DNA of 64,000 nt from contig LGRX02024703.1 in NCBI GenBank assembly GCA_001247695.2, forward strand, positions 1 through 64,000, written 5' to 3'. This stretch comes from Cymbomonas tetramitiformis. Lineage: Eukaryota > Chlorophyta > Pyramimonadophyceae > Pyramimonadales > Pyramimonadaceae. The notes under the pieces are model-generated. The model did no database searches. It was not told where the DNA came from and saw only the letters and a list, made by a program, of their open reading frames with translations. Below are positions 38,549 to 48,591 of this stretch, piece after piece (positions within the stretch are counted from its first letter, which is position 1; every line of letters starts with the position of its first letter). Both the position numbers and the translations under genes were made by a program.

Positions 38549-41191
38549 TCATAGCAGTGAGCCGAGGATGGATCTGTAACTGGGGACAAGGGATAGGTCT
38601 GGATCTGCTGGTTTCTTGATGATGAGCTTTGGGTCCATAGGTGTTCTGTAGGAATGAGCTGTGATGTTATTGTTGGCCATTAAGTCCTTGATCTGTCTGG
38701 ACTGGCAAAGGTAGATACCAGCCTGATTCTGCCTGACCCGCATCTGGAGAACCGATGTGACCTCTCCGAGATGCTTAGCCAGAAACCTGGCTCTGAAAGC
38801 TGCCCAGAAGGCATCCTCAAGCTCTGTACTGGCGACCAGAATGAAGTCATCCACATAGACAACACACATGGCCTTAACCAAATCAGTGTAGATGAAATAT
38901 ATACAGTCATCATGAGAGGACTGCCTGAATGTCACCTCGCCGAACATAAAGCTGAGCATGAATACCTTAACCAGTCTCTGCCAGGAAGCACCAGCCACCT
39001 TAAGGCCATACAGTGCATAGTGCAGTAAAGCACCACCGAACCCCTGATAGGTGTAACCAGCCGGAAATGATACCCATACTGGAACATCCAGCTTAGCATT
39101 CATAAAGGCCTGGGAGACATCGAAGTGACTCATCTTCAGACTGAAGATGCTGCCGAAGATGAAGGCCAGTCTGAAGGCATAAAGCTGAGGTGTGGTACAG
39201 GTGGTCTCCCACGGAAGGTAGCCGTATGTCTGCTTACCATTGGCACACAGTCTGGTTTTGAAGATCTGCCGTGTGCCAGATGGTGCTGAGGGGTCTGGTT
39301 TGAAGGGTCTGGAGAACACAAAGAGAGTGGTCAGGCCTTTGGTACCCGAGGGAAGGTGTCCCGGGACCATTTTATTGTCGGCGGCCAGACCAGCCACTTC
39401 GGCATCCATAGCCTCCTGCCACTGAACTGCTTCTGGGGTGGAAAGTGCCTGCTTGACACCGTGGACTGGTTTGAGCTGGGGTGCAGAAATATTGAACATG
39501 TGCACCACCAACTCTCTGGGTCCTGATCTGATGAAGCTGTCAGCTGAGGTGTACTGCTGTGGAATGTACTCGGGGCGGACATCTCTGCTGGGATCATCGG
39601 AGAAGGGAAGGAAGGCGGCGGCATGGGTGGACGGAAAGCTGACGAGGGTAGCAGGAAGGTCCATATGCCAACCATAGGTAGACTCTGGAGTAGGCTCAAA
39701 TATTACACCATAAGGTGTGCTGCTGCCTCTGTCGGTGGAGATGATGATAGCGCCATATGATGGATGTCTGCGGCTCTCTCGGGCTCTGACAGCTGTCCAG
39801 ATCGGATAGTGCTCATTGACCGAGACGGTCTTCCTATAGTGTGCGACATACACCAGCAGGTGTCTGTAGTGTGTACCGTCGGGTGTGGACTTGACATAAT
39901 GAACCACGTCAGTCCAGGTATTGTCCCTCGACGGAACAGAGAGAAGCACACAGCCGTAAGACTGTCGGTCGGAAGTGCAGTAGTATGAGCTGATCTCAAT
40001 GATCTGGGCATAGGTACAGTCGAGTGTCTCTGAGAAGGGAGATGGCCTAATAAATGTAGCATCAGCCTCTCTGTCAGCTGCCATAGTGTCTGGGAATGCT
40101 GACATGGATCTGCCCAGGTGCTCATAGGTAGGTATCCAGTGTGGCTTGCCCACAAGATGTACTGTGCCGTCATCAATGATAGAGTATATCCGGCCAGAGT
40201 CAAGATGGGTATATGTCATACTGATGAAGTCAGGTGATGAGAAACCCTCCCGGAGCATAACTCGGGTTGACAGGAGGGTTTTGGCGCCGTGTTTGAAATG
40301 GCAGCCAGGAATGCTGTACTCATCAATGTCACCAGTCAGTATGTCTCTGCCGATCAGTCTCAGTGTGCCAGTGCCATCAGTCCGTGAAGCGGGTCCAGTC
40401 ATGACTGTACTGAAGGATATGGTCCTGCTGGTATCAAGGTCAGTGATCCTGTGTCTGGACCCGGTGATATTGCCGGTTGCACCGGAGTCACAGACAATGC
40501 CATCAGTGTCAGAACCGGTGATAGAGTACAGATGTATCATGGGGTCCTGGGAGAAGATGACTGAAGGGGGTGCACAGAATAGTCCAAACCAGGTACACAT
40601 TTCCAGAGCTGTGTCGCCTACATACTGCATGGCGCCGTAGAGCGAGGTCTGAGTCACAGGGCTGCAGACAGCGGAGATCGGTGACAGGTGGTGACCAGCC
40701 TCAAAGTGAGCCTCGACGAGGAACTCCTCATAGACACTCTGGTAGAGACATGTCAGGACTATGCCAAGGAAGGCTGTCAGGAGCAGAGCTGATACTGCTC
40801 TGTACCTCTGGCGCCGCTTCTCAAGCGCCTGAAGGAGACAGATCTGGGCTGAGCTGTCTGGTGGGGAACCGTCGGAGCCACGAGGAGAACCATAGTGGCG
40901 GTGCTGACCAGAGTCATACTGCCAATACCAGTCGGAACCAGAGGAATACCCAGAACCATCACCAGAGGAATACCCAGAACCATCACCAGAGGAATACCCA
41001 GAACCATCACCAGAGGAATACCCAGAACCAACACCAGAGGAACACTGCCGGGTGGCAGACCAATCAGGAGTGATACCAGTGCCACCATCAGGTAAGCCAC
41101 CATCGGATAAACCACCATCCCCAGACCAAACTGACTGGACTGACTGGACTGATTGACTGTACTGACTGACTGCAGTACTGCTTTTTCCCAC
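38549..41191 (-). CDS. pol: Copia protease, integrase-like region and reverse transcriptase
   Basis: 880 codons. An 8-residue GSGYSSGD repeat (about residues 55-85) leads to a transmembrane-like segment (VSALLLTAFLGIVLTCLYQS). The protease site IVCDSGATG is near residue 232. The next ~300 residues match integrase only loosely: TDVVHYV, LLVYVAHYRK and STDRGSSTPYG sit where the first two catalytic Asp would be, but I see neither the HHCC finger nor the third acidic residue. RT is clear: W-x-E-AMDAE, FKTRLCANG, FDVSQAFMNA, HYALYGLK and CVVYVDDFILVAS. The protein ends at a TGA before RNase H. Confidence 0.85.
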   Translation of the reverse strand: MGKSSTAVSQYSQSVQSVQSVWSGDGGLSDGGLPDGGTGITPDWSATRQCSSGVGSGYSSGDGSGYSSGDGSGYSSGDGSGYSSGSDWYWQYDSGQHRHYGSPRGSDGSPPDSSAQICLLQALEKRRQRYRAVSALLLTAFLGIVLTCLYQSVYEEFLVEAHFEAGHHLSPISAVCSPVTQTSLYGAMQYVGDTALEMCTWFGLFCAPPSVIFSQDPMIHLYSITGSDTDGIVCDSGATGNITGSRHRITDLDTSRTISFSTVMTGPASRTDGTGTLRLIGRDILTGDIDEYSIPGCHFKHGAKTLLSTRVMLREGFSSPDFISMTYTHLDSGRIYSIIDDGTVHLVGKPHWIPTYEHLGRSMSAFPDTMAADREADATFIRPSPFSETLDCTYAQIIEISSYYCTSDRQSYGCVLLSVPSRDNTWTDVVHYVKSTPDGTHYRHLLVYVAHYRKTVSVNEHYPIWTAVRARESRRHPSYGAIIISTDRGSSTPYGVIFEPTPESTYGWHMDLPATLVSFPSTHAAAFLPFSDDPSRDVRPEYIPQQYTSADSFIRSGPRELVVHMFNISAPQLKPVHGVKQALSTPEAVQWQEAMDAEVAGLAADNKMVPGHLPSGTKGLTTLFVFSRPFKPDPSAPSGTRQIFKTRLCANGKQTYGYLPWETTCTTPQLYAFRLAFIFGSIFSLKMSHFDVSQAFMNAKLDVPVWVSFPAGYTYQGFGGALLHYALYGLKVAGASWQRLVKVFMLSFMFGEVTFRQSSHDDCIYFIYTDLVKAMCVVYVDDFILVASTELEDAFWAAFRARFLAKHLGEVTSVLQMRVRQNQAGIYLCQSRQIKDLMANNNITAHSYRTPMDPKLIIKKPADPDLSLVPSYRSILGSLL
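40940..41050. repeat. 24-bp coding minisatellite
   Basis: Four to five units of GAGGAATACCCAGAACCATC plus four bases (minus strand GSGYSSGD) in the Copia spacer. Confidence 0.9.
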
Positions 41192-41202
41192 CTCCCATCT
41201 CC

Positions 41203-42720
41203 CCCCCCGGTTGACACAATGTCAATCCGTACCACACTCCCTGAACAGGTGCTGCGGCTGAGAGGGCCTCCGCCGAAGCACTTGCCAGGAAGCAAGTGAA
41301 CAGGGCAAAGGACCTGAATGCACACCGGAAGATAGAGACACCACCTCTACCGACACGCCGTGGCGGTGGAGGTGGTGCCTGTGTGTCAGACATGTGCGTG
41401 TCACCAGTCAGGTCAAGCGACTCATGGACCGGAGCGGGGACAGGAGGACACTGCTGAAGGAAGGAGGGGGAGTGACTCCCTTCTGTAGGGCGACCTCCAA
41501 GATTGATTGAGTTAAAGTTTGGGGCCGTGTCAGTGCCCCCAGTGTGCACCCGGTGCTCACTGGCTGGTGGGGACACTGACACGGCAGAGCCTGCATCAGA
41601 CAGCAACAAGTCAGGAGGGCCAGGTGGCGGGGGCGTCACCAGAGGGGCTACACCCCTAGCTCCTAGTGAACTCTTTGATGGCAAAAGGTTACCGTGGCAA
41701 ACGGTAGGGGACCTGTAGTCCTCCTCCCACACCCGCTCCCAGTGAACCTGCTCCAGGGATTTCCCTGGAGCAGACAGGGGGGAAGCAGGCGGGGGCACCG
41801 CACTGCTCCGTGACCCCTCCCTCAACAAAGATGCACTGTGAGTGTGGTGTGGGGAAGAGTGCTCGGTGGGTGCCGGTGCCGTGTACATGTCACTGTCCTC
41901 ACTGTCACCCTGCACCACCGTCATTCCTGCAAACAGAGAACAAGTCTCTGTGAGTGCAGGGACGGTGTGCGTGTGGTGGACGGGCGAGGATAGTGACTCA
42001 CACTGTGCTGCAAACAGTCTAGCAGACACCACCGACGAGTCTGCTCGGTCCTGCGGAGCATGATGCACAAGAGCTGACCCGTGCGGTGTCTGCCGTGTCT
42101 GGCCGGAATGATACTCTCTGCAACAGGCGAGCACCACCGCAGCCGTGGACTGTGGTGAGTGCTGTGACACCTCGAGAGGTGCATCATGCTGTGCAGAGAC
42201 AGGTGCAGAAGCAGGGATGTCAGGCAGCAAGTAGGGGGGAGTGGGAAAGGGGTCACAAGCCTTCTGTTCTGTGCCGGTCCGGAACATCCCGAAGTGCACT
42301 CTTCCGAGTGACAGCGAGACCTTCTCGGACTGTGCACAGAACTTTTGGAATTTGGCTTCCGCATGTTCTTGTAGGCGGTCCCACTCCTGTTGTTGAGCCT
42401 CGGAGAGGCCGTCCCAGTCCCCATCGTCGTCAGACTCATCGGAGTCCCCGTGCTCCTGACTAGCGGAGTGAGAACTCTCCTCACTCTCACTGTCAGAGCA
42501 CGAGTCCTCCTGGTACCCGACAACTGCTGGGGTGCCGTGCAACAGACAGAAGGACTCTAGTGCCTGTTCAGACTCCTCGTAGGCAGTCTGAAACTGGGCG
42601 GCTAGGATCTCCGTCCGAGCATGCTCCGCAAGCAGCTTCGGGTCTAAGTGGAAAGCATGAGCCGACATCAGCTTCGGGCAGTCGGCAGCCCTGTGCCCCT
42701 TTGACCCACAGGTCCAGCAT
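41203..42720 (-). CDS. Copia zinc knuckle and spacer region
   Basis: The frame opens upstream of the first ATG and encodes a CCHC knuckle (CWTCGSKGHRAADC, about 42712-42671), out of frame with Gag. It continues as a ~500-residue acidic and Ser/His/Pro-rich spacer (EDSCSDSESEESSHSAS; PPPPPRRVGRGG) and ends in a hydrophobic run (FALFTCFLASASAEALSAA). A run of eight G (8 C on plus, near 41205) then shifts the frame into the protease ORF. The spacer between knuckle and protease is unusually long for Copia, and its hydrophobic end recalls the fragment at 3908-5185. Confidence 0.75.
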
Positions 42721-43861
42721 TCCCCTCGGAACTGCTGGGTCTGCCGATCAAAGACGACACGGGACTTGCCCTTGCCCTTGCCTTTGCCGGATTTCTGCTT
42801 CCCTTACCGCCCGTCTTACCACCCTTACGGGGAAAGACTCCTGCACGGTAACCAGAGCCAAATCCCTTAAAAGGGTTAGTGCGACGAGGCGGAATGTACT
42901 GACGGGAAGGGGTGCGGTCAGAGACTCCCCTGCGGCCATGTGCACCACGGCTTCCGCCGTGATGCGAACCTGCATCATTGTAGAAAGCGGCTGTTAGTGG
43001 AGACTTGAGTTTCGTCCCCGCGTTCCTGTGCACTGCCCGTGTCTCACGGAAGCAGGTCAGCAAGGAAAGCGAGGAGTCAGCGTCGAGCTTCTCCTCTGTG
43101 TAGGCATCATGCACCGCCTTATAAAAGACGGGACAGATCCTACGGAGAAACAATGCAATCCGTGCCTTCTCGGAGATGGTCACGGTGCACCCAGGACCCA
43201 AGTCAGACTCAACGGTGTCCAGAGAAGTCTGGAACACGTCGATGTAGTCCGCTGGGTCCTGGCCAGCTCTCAAGTCAACTCTGTCACCAGCGAATAGGAA
43301 GTCCGCAGCGCTGAACTCCTCGTGATCGGGCACAACGTGCCTCACGAGATGAACAAGCGCGATCTTCCCATCCCCTGGGAAGAGTCTGTCAGCCTTGCGC
43401 AGGACACGCAAGGCGTCTCCTGCGCAAAGTGACTGGAGCAATTCCAACAGCAGGAGGTTCGCCTTTTTCGGAACCTCCAAACCGTGGTTTTGCAAATCGA
43501 ACATCAACGCCATCTTAGGGTGAACGAGTGTGAGCCTGGAATCGAGTTGCTCGACCAGGATGTCCAAAAGCAAACGAGAATTCTTCTCGCTGCTAGTGAA
43601 TTTCCAGGTCTTCGCAGACTCTCCAGGCTCGACGCACTTCCCTTTGATGACGCTGAGTAGTGCATCAAACTCCGCGGGTTTGCGCAACAACTCCCATGCG
43701 AGGTTGTTGCACACTGATAAATCTGACGTGTCCGGAGCATCCGCTGGAGTTGGTGTGCCGTTCAGAGCACCAAATTTAAGCTGCCGTTTTCTCGCCCCTG
43801 GAGGGTGTGTCAGCAAGCGTCGCGGCAGAACTGGCGGTGTGGCGAACGGAGTAGATGACAT
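42668..43861 (-). CDS. gag: Copia Gag
   Basis: 397 codons starting at the ATG at 43861. Capsid-like helices include FDALLSVIKGK, LVEQLDSRLTLVHPKMALMF and LRAGQDPADYIDVFQTSLD. A basic Gly/Arg tail (KGGKTGGKGSR) follows. The frame then leaves that of the zinc knuckle: around 42800-42815 a one-base change is needed to pass from Gag into the knuckle frame. A programmed frameshift or a mutation are both possible. Confidence 0.8.
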   Translation of the reverse strand: MSSTPFATPPVLPRRLLTHPPGARKRQLKFGALNGTPTPADAPDTSDLSVCNNLAWELLRKPAEFDALLSVIKGKCVEPGESAKTWKFTSSEKNSRLLLDILVEQLDSRLTLVHPKMALMFDLQNHGLEVPKKANLLLLELLQSLCAGDALRVLRKADRLFPGDGKIALVHLVRHVVPDHEEFSAADFLFAGDRVDLRAGQDPADYIDVFQTSLDTVESDLGPGCTVTISEKARIALFLRRICPVFYKAVHDAYTEEKLDADSSLSLLTCFRETRAVHRNAGTKLKSPLTAAFYNDAGSHHGGSRGAHGRRGVSDRTPSRQYIPPRRTNPFKGFGSGYRAGVFPRKGGKTGGKGSRNPAKARARASPVSSLIGRPSSSEGNAGPVGQRGTGLPTARS

Positions 43862-44297
43862 CTCGAAAATCTAAAAGAAAGAGCTACAAGCAAGACAACA
43901 CTAGCAATCCCTAGCAGGATAATAAGCAAGCAAGCAATCAAATTTCACAACAGGAGCACCAAGAGGGTGCCAAAAAGGGAAGGGGAAAGAAAGCCTGTGA
44001 TGCAAAACAACACAGTTAGCAGTCAGTGGTGATGGCGTGGAGGAGCTCTTCGTTCAGTCCCGCGATTTTTAAAAGGTACTCGCGCGAGATTGTCAGGGTC
44101 CCTACGGTTGATCAGGCCGTCCCAGGATTTTCCTAACTAATTTAAACGTTGAAACGGAACGTACGATTCCTCTCACTCACCACTACTTGCCTACTCTACT
44201 TCCATGATCCCTAGATGGCGCGCCCCCTTGGCGCTTCCCTAAGCGTTTAGCCGACCATAATCGGCTCCTAGCCTTAGGCCGGTGGTGGGGCCAAACC
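43862..44297 (-). other. Copia 5' leader
   Basis: Non-coding sequence between the 5' LTR and Gag. Directly next to the LTR the element strand reads GGTTTGGCCCCACCACCGG, the presumed primer-binding site, but I could not assign the tRNA. Confidence 0.55.
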
Positions 44298-44631
44298 TGC
44301 GAGAAGACCCAGTCAGTAAACAGACAGGTCAAACAGGAAGCACTGCAACGCTCAGGGTTTCGCACTCAGAATCTCTCTCAACATACAGAAGATATAATAT
44401 ATATAGTTCTAGTATGCTGAGTGTGATGCGAAATGAGCTAGTGTGTGCTCTGTCTCATGTGACAACCGAACTCGATCAGAGGAGATGACAATCAGGTCAG
44501 TGAGGTAGTCAGAGGTGTCGAGCCGTATCGGTGATGACAGCGGTCAGGTCGAGTCGGTGATGACAGCGGTCATGACGGGTCGGTGATGACAACTCTGATG
44601 ACTGAGCTCGGACTGAATGTCAACTCCAGCA
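44298..44631 (-). repeat. 5' LTR of the Copia element
   Basis: Same 334 bp as 36532-36865 with about one visible difference (GAGGTAGTC against GAGGTAATC). Followed by the target-duplication copy ACACA. Confidence 0.95.
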
Positions 44632-44636
44632 ACACA

Positions 44637-45624
44637 TGTCATCGAGAGGTCAGTATGTCGGACTCGAGATGGCAAAGCAAGATGGTATCTATAAGGGAAA
44701 CGCAGGACCTCGCCGCTTTTTTTTTTGAAAAAGCTGCGAACCGTCGTTGTGTAATGTTGCGTATAATCGGATCTTTTTGCGACCCGACAGCGGAAAACAT
44801 ACCCGCCCCTCGCGACAAAAGAAAGGCGCTTCCGCTCCAAGCACCAAAAGTAACCAAACCGAACACCCACAAGTGGTGGCCGATAACCTGACAAGAAACA
44901 ATATATATATATATATATAAGGATATATATATATATGTCGGGTGCTAAGGAGCAGGTTCGCCAGGGGCGGTGTTCTCGGATACTAAGATGGTATAAAATA
45001 CTTAGGCGGGTGAGTGTTTTATGGCACACTGACACTGTGACAACGGACACTGGTGACATCTCGGGCTGAGGGGTGACGGACAGGGACCCCGCTGCCCCCC
45101 CTTACAGTGGGGGGGGGGCAAGATTGGGTTCCCCGTGAAGCAGGTGTTTCAGGTTCACAGAACGAGAAGATGATGGAATAAAAGAGTTAGGTTGTTTTAT
45201 TCCCTAAGCTGAGAAGGACCGTGATAGGCTAGCCGGCACCGCGGGTCGAGGGGTGACACAAGGACAGTACTGCCACCCGCACCCCCTTACAGTGGGGGGG
45301 CTAAAGTCACTGTTCCCATGAGAGGGCAGGATTTTTTTGTCATATTGGTGGGGGGTAGAGGAACTCGAACTGGGCAAGTTTTTTCAAAAAGTCTGGTCTA
45401 TTTATACATCGCACGCCCATCGCGCGACACGATTTACAGACGAGAGCTTCCACATCCAGCCGCTTCGAGCTTGCAGCTTCGCCCCAAAACGTGACACACG
45501 CTATTCCCCGTCTACACAGTATAAATTATACAAACTCAATCTGAATCTCAAACCCAAACTCAAACTGAAACTCGACATGTGGAATATCAAAGAATAATGC
45601 AATGAATTAAGAATAAATCAATCC
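44637..45624. other. Stretch with simple repeats, no clear gene
   Basis: (AT)n at 44900-44938. Two diverged ~55-bp direct repeats at about 45062-45118 and 45243-45300, each ending in CCCCCTTACAGTGGGGGG, which can pair C-run with G-run. Short ORFs on the minus strand at 44544-45059 lack motifs. Confidence 0.5.
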
Positions 45625-45993
45625 GTAAATGCCAGGGCCCTTCACAGGTACTAAAATACTCGGGTACTTTTGCCAGGTACAGGCCTAGTCCAAGAAAATG
45701 GCTAAAAACAGCAGCCTGGCTGCAGGAGAAAAACTCGGTCGCTGGCGAGTAAACCGGGCCGTAGGCCCGACCATAGTCCTGGATTACGCGATTACTCTCG
45801 ATACGCGTAGCGCTTACTCGGAGCATCTTTCGAGTACTCGGCGATGACAAGCGATTACTCGAGTCTGTCATATTCGATCCACCCGCGAACGAAAGGAAGG
45901 GACGGAAAGTGTCACGCAGACGAGAGTGGGAATCTACAGTTTTCTCTCTTAAGTCGGGGGATTTCTAGGTTAAGTCGGGGGAGGACGGATACG

Positions 45994-46402
45994 ATGATGG
46001 ATATTACCGATAGGCATAATAAAAAGGTACCATGCCCCAAGTGTAACAAGTTCATTGTTTCACCAAACCTTAGTAGGCATATTTTGGACGTCCATCCTGA
46101 AAAAAAACAGAGCATCGGATCGTTATTCGCGTCTGTCACTGGTAAGAGAGATCAGCCGGAGCCAACGACGGATATCGAGATGGTGGATATGCGTGCTCCC
46201 CCTACTCCAGTTGGTGAAGTCGCAGCAGTTCCAGTAGAAGAAACTCTTCGCGTTATTTGTCATGATCTAGCCGTGCTTAAAACTAGCTTGCCCAATCGTG
46301 TCGCCACAAAAGTCCCGTGGCACTTTTCATCTGTCGACACACGGAACCGATGGCAAGTATCTAGAGTATCCACAACTGTTGACCGGTTAGATAATCAGAA
46401 AA
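45994..46402 (+). CDS. BED/C2H2-like zinc-finger exon inside the hAT element
   Basis: Starts at ATGATG (45994), preferred to the upstream ATG at 45844 in lower-quality sequence. Residues about 10-36 form VPCPKCNKFIVSPNLSRH followed by ILDVH: C-x2-C-x12-H-x4-H. BED-type fingers stand at the N-terminus of hAT transposases and bind the element ends. An acidic stretch follows (PEPTTDIEMVDM). The frame reaches GTAAGT at 46403, a good splice donor, so this is probably a first exon. Later exons are not identifiable. Confidence 0.55.
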
Positions 46403-46969
46403 GTAAGTTGCCATTTTTAATTTGATGTTTTGTCTATTATGTATGATGAATGTGTGAAATTGTAACATTTGTATGACAACCGAATATTCCGTGGCAAGCA
46501 AGATAACTAAATTATCCTTTAAGACAACGAAGGATTTTTGAAAAGGAATATTCTTTTTTTTCAAAAAATTCGCCTGCGGCGGGCATTTTTAAGAGTAATT
46601 GGGACTTACGTTCCGAGTAATTGCGCCATGGCTGCAACCTAGGCCGTCATTTTCTTGGACTAGGGGTACAGGTACAAGGTACTACCTTGTACCTGTACCT
46701 GTACCTGATTGGATGTACCTGTACCTGTACCTGTGCCGGATTTTCAGAAATGAAAGTACCTGGTACCTTACCTGAGGGCCAGGATTTTGCCAGGTACTAC
46801 CTTTGAAAATCAGGTACAATCCAGGTACTTTTGTAATTATGGCATTACAGCATTAGTCGATTACTCGATTACAACCTATCGTCTCATTTTACGACTGCGA
46901 CACAAGTGTAAGGCAAAAACCCAAAAAACCGGCCTGCGTGGCAACTGTCAATTGTCAAAGGAAACAATC

Positions 46970-47246
46970 ATGGCTGATCCACAGCCTACAGTCGGGAAGG
47001 ATACGTCCGAGACACAGGGTTCAGAGGCTCAGGTCACTGGAAGTTCAGTTCAGTCTTCACTTTCAGGAAACAGCACTATCGCCGGTGGAGCGACCTCGGT
47101 TGAAGCGAGTGCCGACGGTGACGGCGCGGGGAAGTCGGCTGATGCGTCCGCTTTAGTATTTCCAGCCGTTGGAAGCGTTTTTCGTTGTCGCGACCGCAAT
47201 TCCGAAGAGTCTGATGTCACCGTTTGCGAGAGCCTTGGCAAGAATG
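46970..47246 (+). CDS. Low-complexity ORF in the hAT element
   Basis: From MADPQPTVGKDTSETQG through a Ser/Gly/Ala-rich stretch to FRCRDRNSEESDVTVCESLG, then a GTAAGC donor-like site. It has the look of a first exon of a nuclear or transposon protein, but nothing downstream can be joined to it. Probably captured or decayed. Confidence 0.3.
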
Positions 47247-48260
47247 GTAAGCCCTTGCATTCTGGGTATTGGAAATATGTCGTATGTTTTGCGCCAGCTC
47301 TTCCCATCATGCGTATCAAAATAACCGAAAATACTAAAATGGGCATAACTTTTAAAATACTTAGCTGTTTTCGCTGAAAAAAAAACCACAAATAGATCTT
47401 GCACAGACAAACAGATTGATATGTCATTTGCTAGCATAGGCGTAATACTCCGTAAATAAGAGCAATATTTCTAATCTGGCATCGGTTTTGCAGACACGAT
47501 GTATTTTTACTAACTTTCGATACACTTTACCTTTCGTGATAACATTTGATATGTGCATAGATCTTGTTTAGATAAACATTTTGATATGTCGTTTACGTAA
47601 TAGCGTTGCCTCAAAATTCCGTAAATGACGGCACTCTAAGTGTGGCACCGCGGTATTCGCGGACACCGGGGCCGCGGTTATCAAAATTTGAAATTCTTAT
47701 CCTTTCGGAACAAAAGTTGGTGTTGCAAATAGATCCCGCAAAGACGAAAAGATTCATATATCGTTTGTTGTCATGGACGTTGTGTACCGAGAACGGCGTC
47801 ACCTTTATATATAAGCCTATAAGCTATTATATATAAGCCTGTTAGGAATAATACCTCACAACCTGGTGTGAATATCGGTCTGCTGTGTAGAATGTACGTA
47901 TATTATCTTGTATTATCACGGCGGGTATCGATCCATATGTGTACGTCTCCTCGTCTCCGCGTCTCGGCGTGGTGCCCGCATAGCGACGGCGCGTATGCAC
48001 ACCTCTGCGGTCACTTAATAGCGCAAAAACTAAAAAGTACCTGCAAAGTACCTGAAATTCAAAGGTAGTACCTGGTACCTTACCTGTGCACCGCCCCCAA
48101 GTACCTGTACCTTACCTGTGCCTACTTGTTCCCGACCCCAAAGTACCTGTACCTGTACCTGATCCGAAATGTCCAAGGGCCCAAAGTACCTGAAGGTAAA
48201 GGTACTACCTGTGAAGGGCCCTGGTAAATGCTGCTCAGCAACCGCTCCCACTGACTCAGA

Positions 48261-48266
48261 TATAAA
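48261..48266 (+). promoter_or_regulatory. Candidate TATA box of APC3
   Basis: TATAAA lies 38 bp after the hAT terminus and about 325 bp before the APC3 ATG. It is the only good match in the 368-bp interval. Confidence 0.35.
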
Positions 48267-48591
48267 CCGAAGTCATCTGCCATCGATCCAGCTCCTCCTT
48301 CATCGGAGCTTCCTCACCGTCAGTTTTCTTTTGTTGGTTTTCAGTTCACAATTTTCAAATTCGAAAATTGAAAAATTCGGGTCAGACAACACGGTCGAGT
48401 GTCATAATGTCAATGTCATCCCACTACGGTATCCTAGTTCCTATGATCCTATCTATCCTATGATCCTATCGGTCGATCAGAAGAAGGCCGTTGTCTGAAC
48501 AATTGATACCTGGAAGACCGATACAACCTCACGTGCCGGAAGCAGGACGTAGCTTAAAATGTCTCTTTGCTAATAGGTTATGAGTATTTGA

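Larger units (their letters stand above)
36532..44631 (-). mobile_element. Full-length Ty1/Copia retrotransposon
   Basis: Two 334-bp LTRs (36532-36865 and 44298-44631) in the same orientation, each TG...CA, differing at about one visible position. The 5-bp flanks are ACACA on both sides (36527-36531 and 44632-44636). Coding runs on the minus strand: Gag, knuckle, long acidic/Pro spacer, hydrophobic segments, protease, degenerate integrase-like region, RT, RNase H. Near-identical LTRs point to recent insertion. The frame is broken by shifts near 42800 and 41205 and a TGA at 38549, so this copy needs recoding or is dead. Confidence 0.95.
45633..48223 (+). mobile_element. hAT-superfamily element, non-autonomous or decayed
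   Basis: Terminal inverted repeats CAGGGCCCTTCACAGGTA (45633-45650) and its exact inverse (48206-48223). The flanks are GTAAATGC on both sides (45625-45632 and 48224-48231), the 8-bp duplication typical of hAT. Subterminal DNA is packed with GTACCT/AGGTAC motifs at 45640-45690 and 48033-48225. A third cluster at 46660-46830 ends in a weak terminus-like CCTGAGGGCCAGG, so two related elements may be fused. A C2H2/BED-like finger exon lies inside; no full transposase catalytic or dimerisation domain was seen. Confidence 0.9.
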
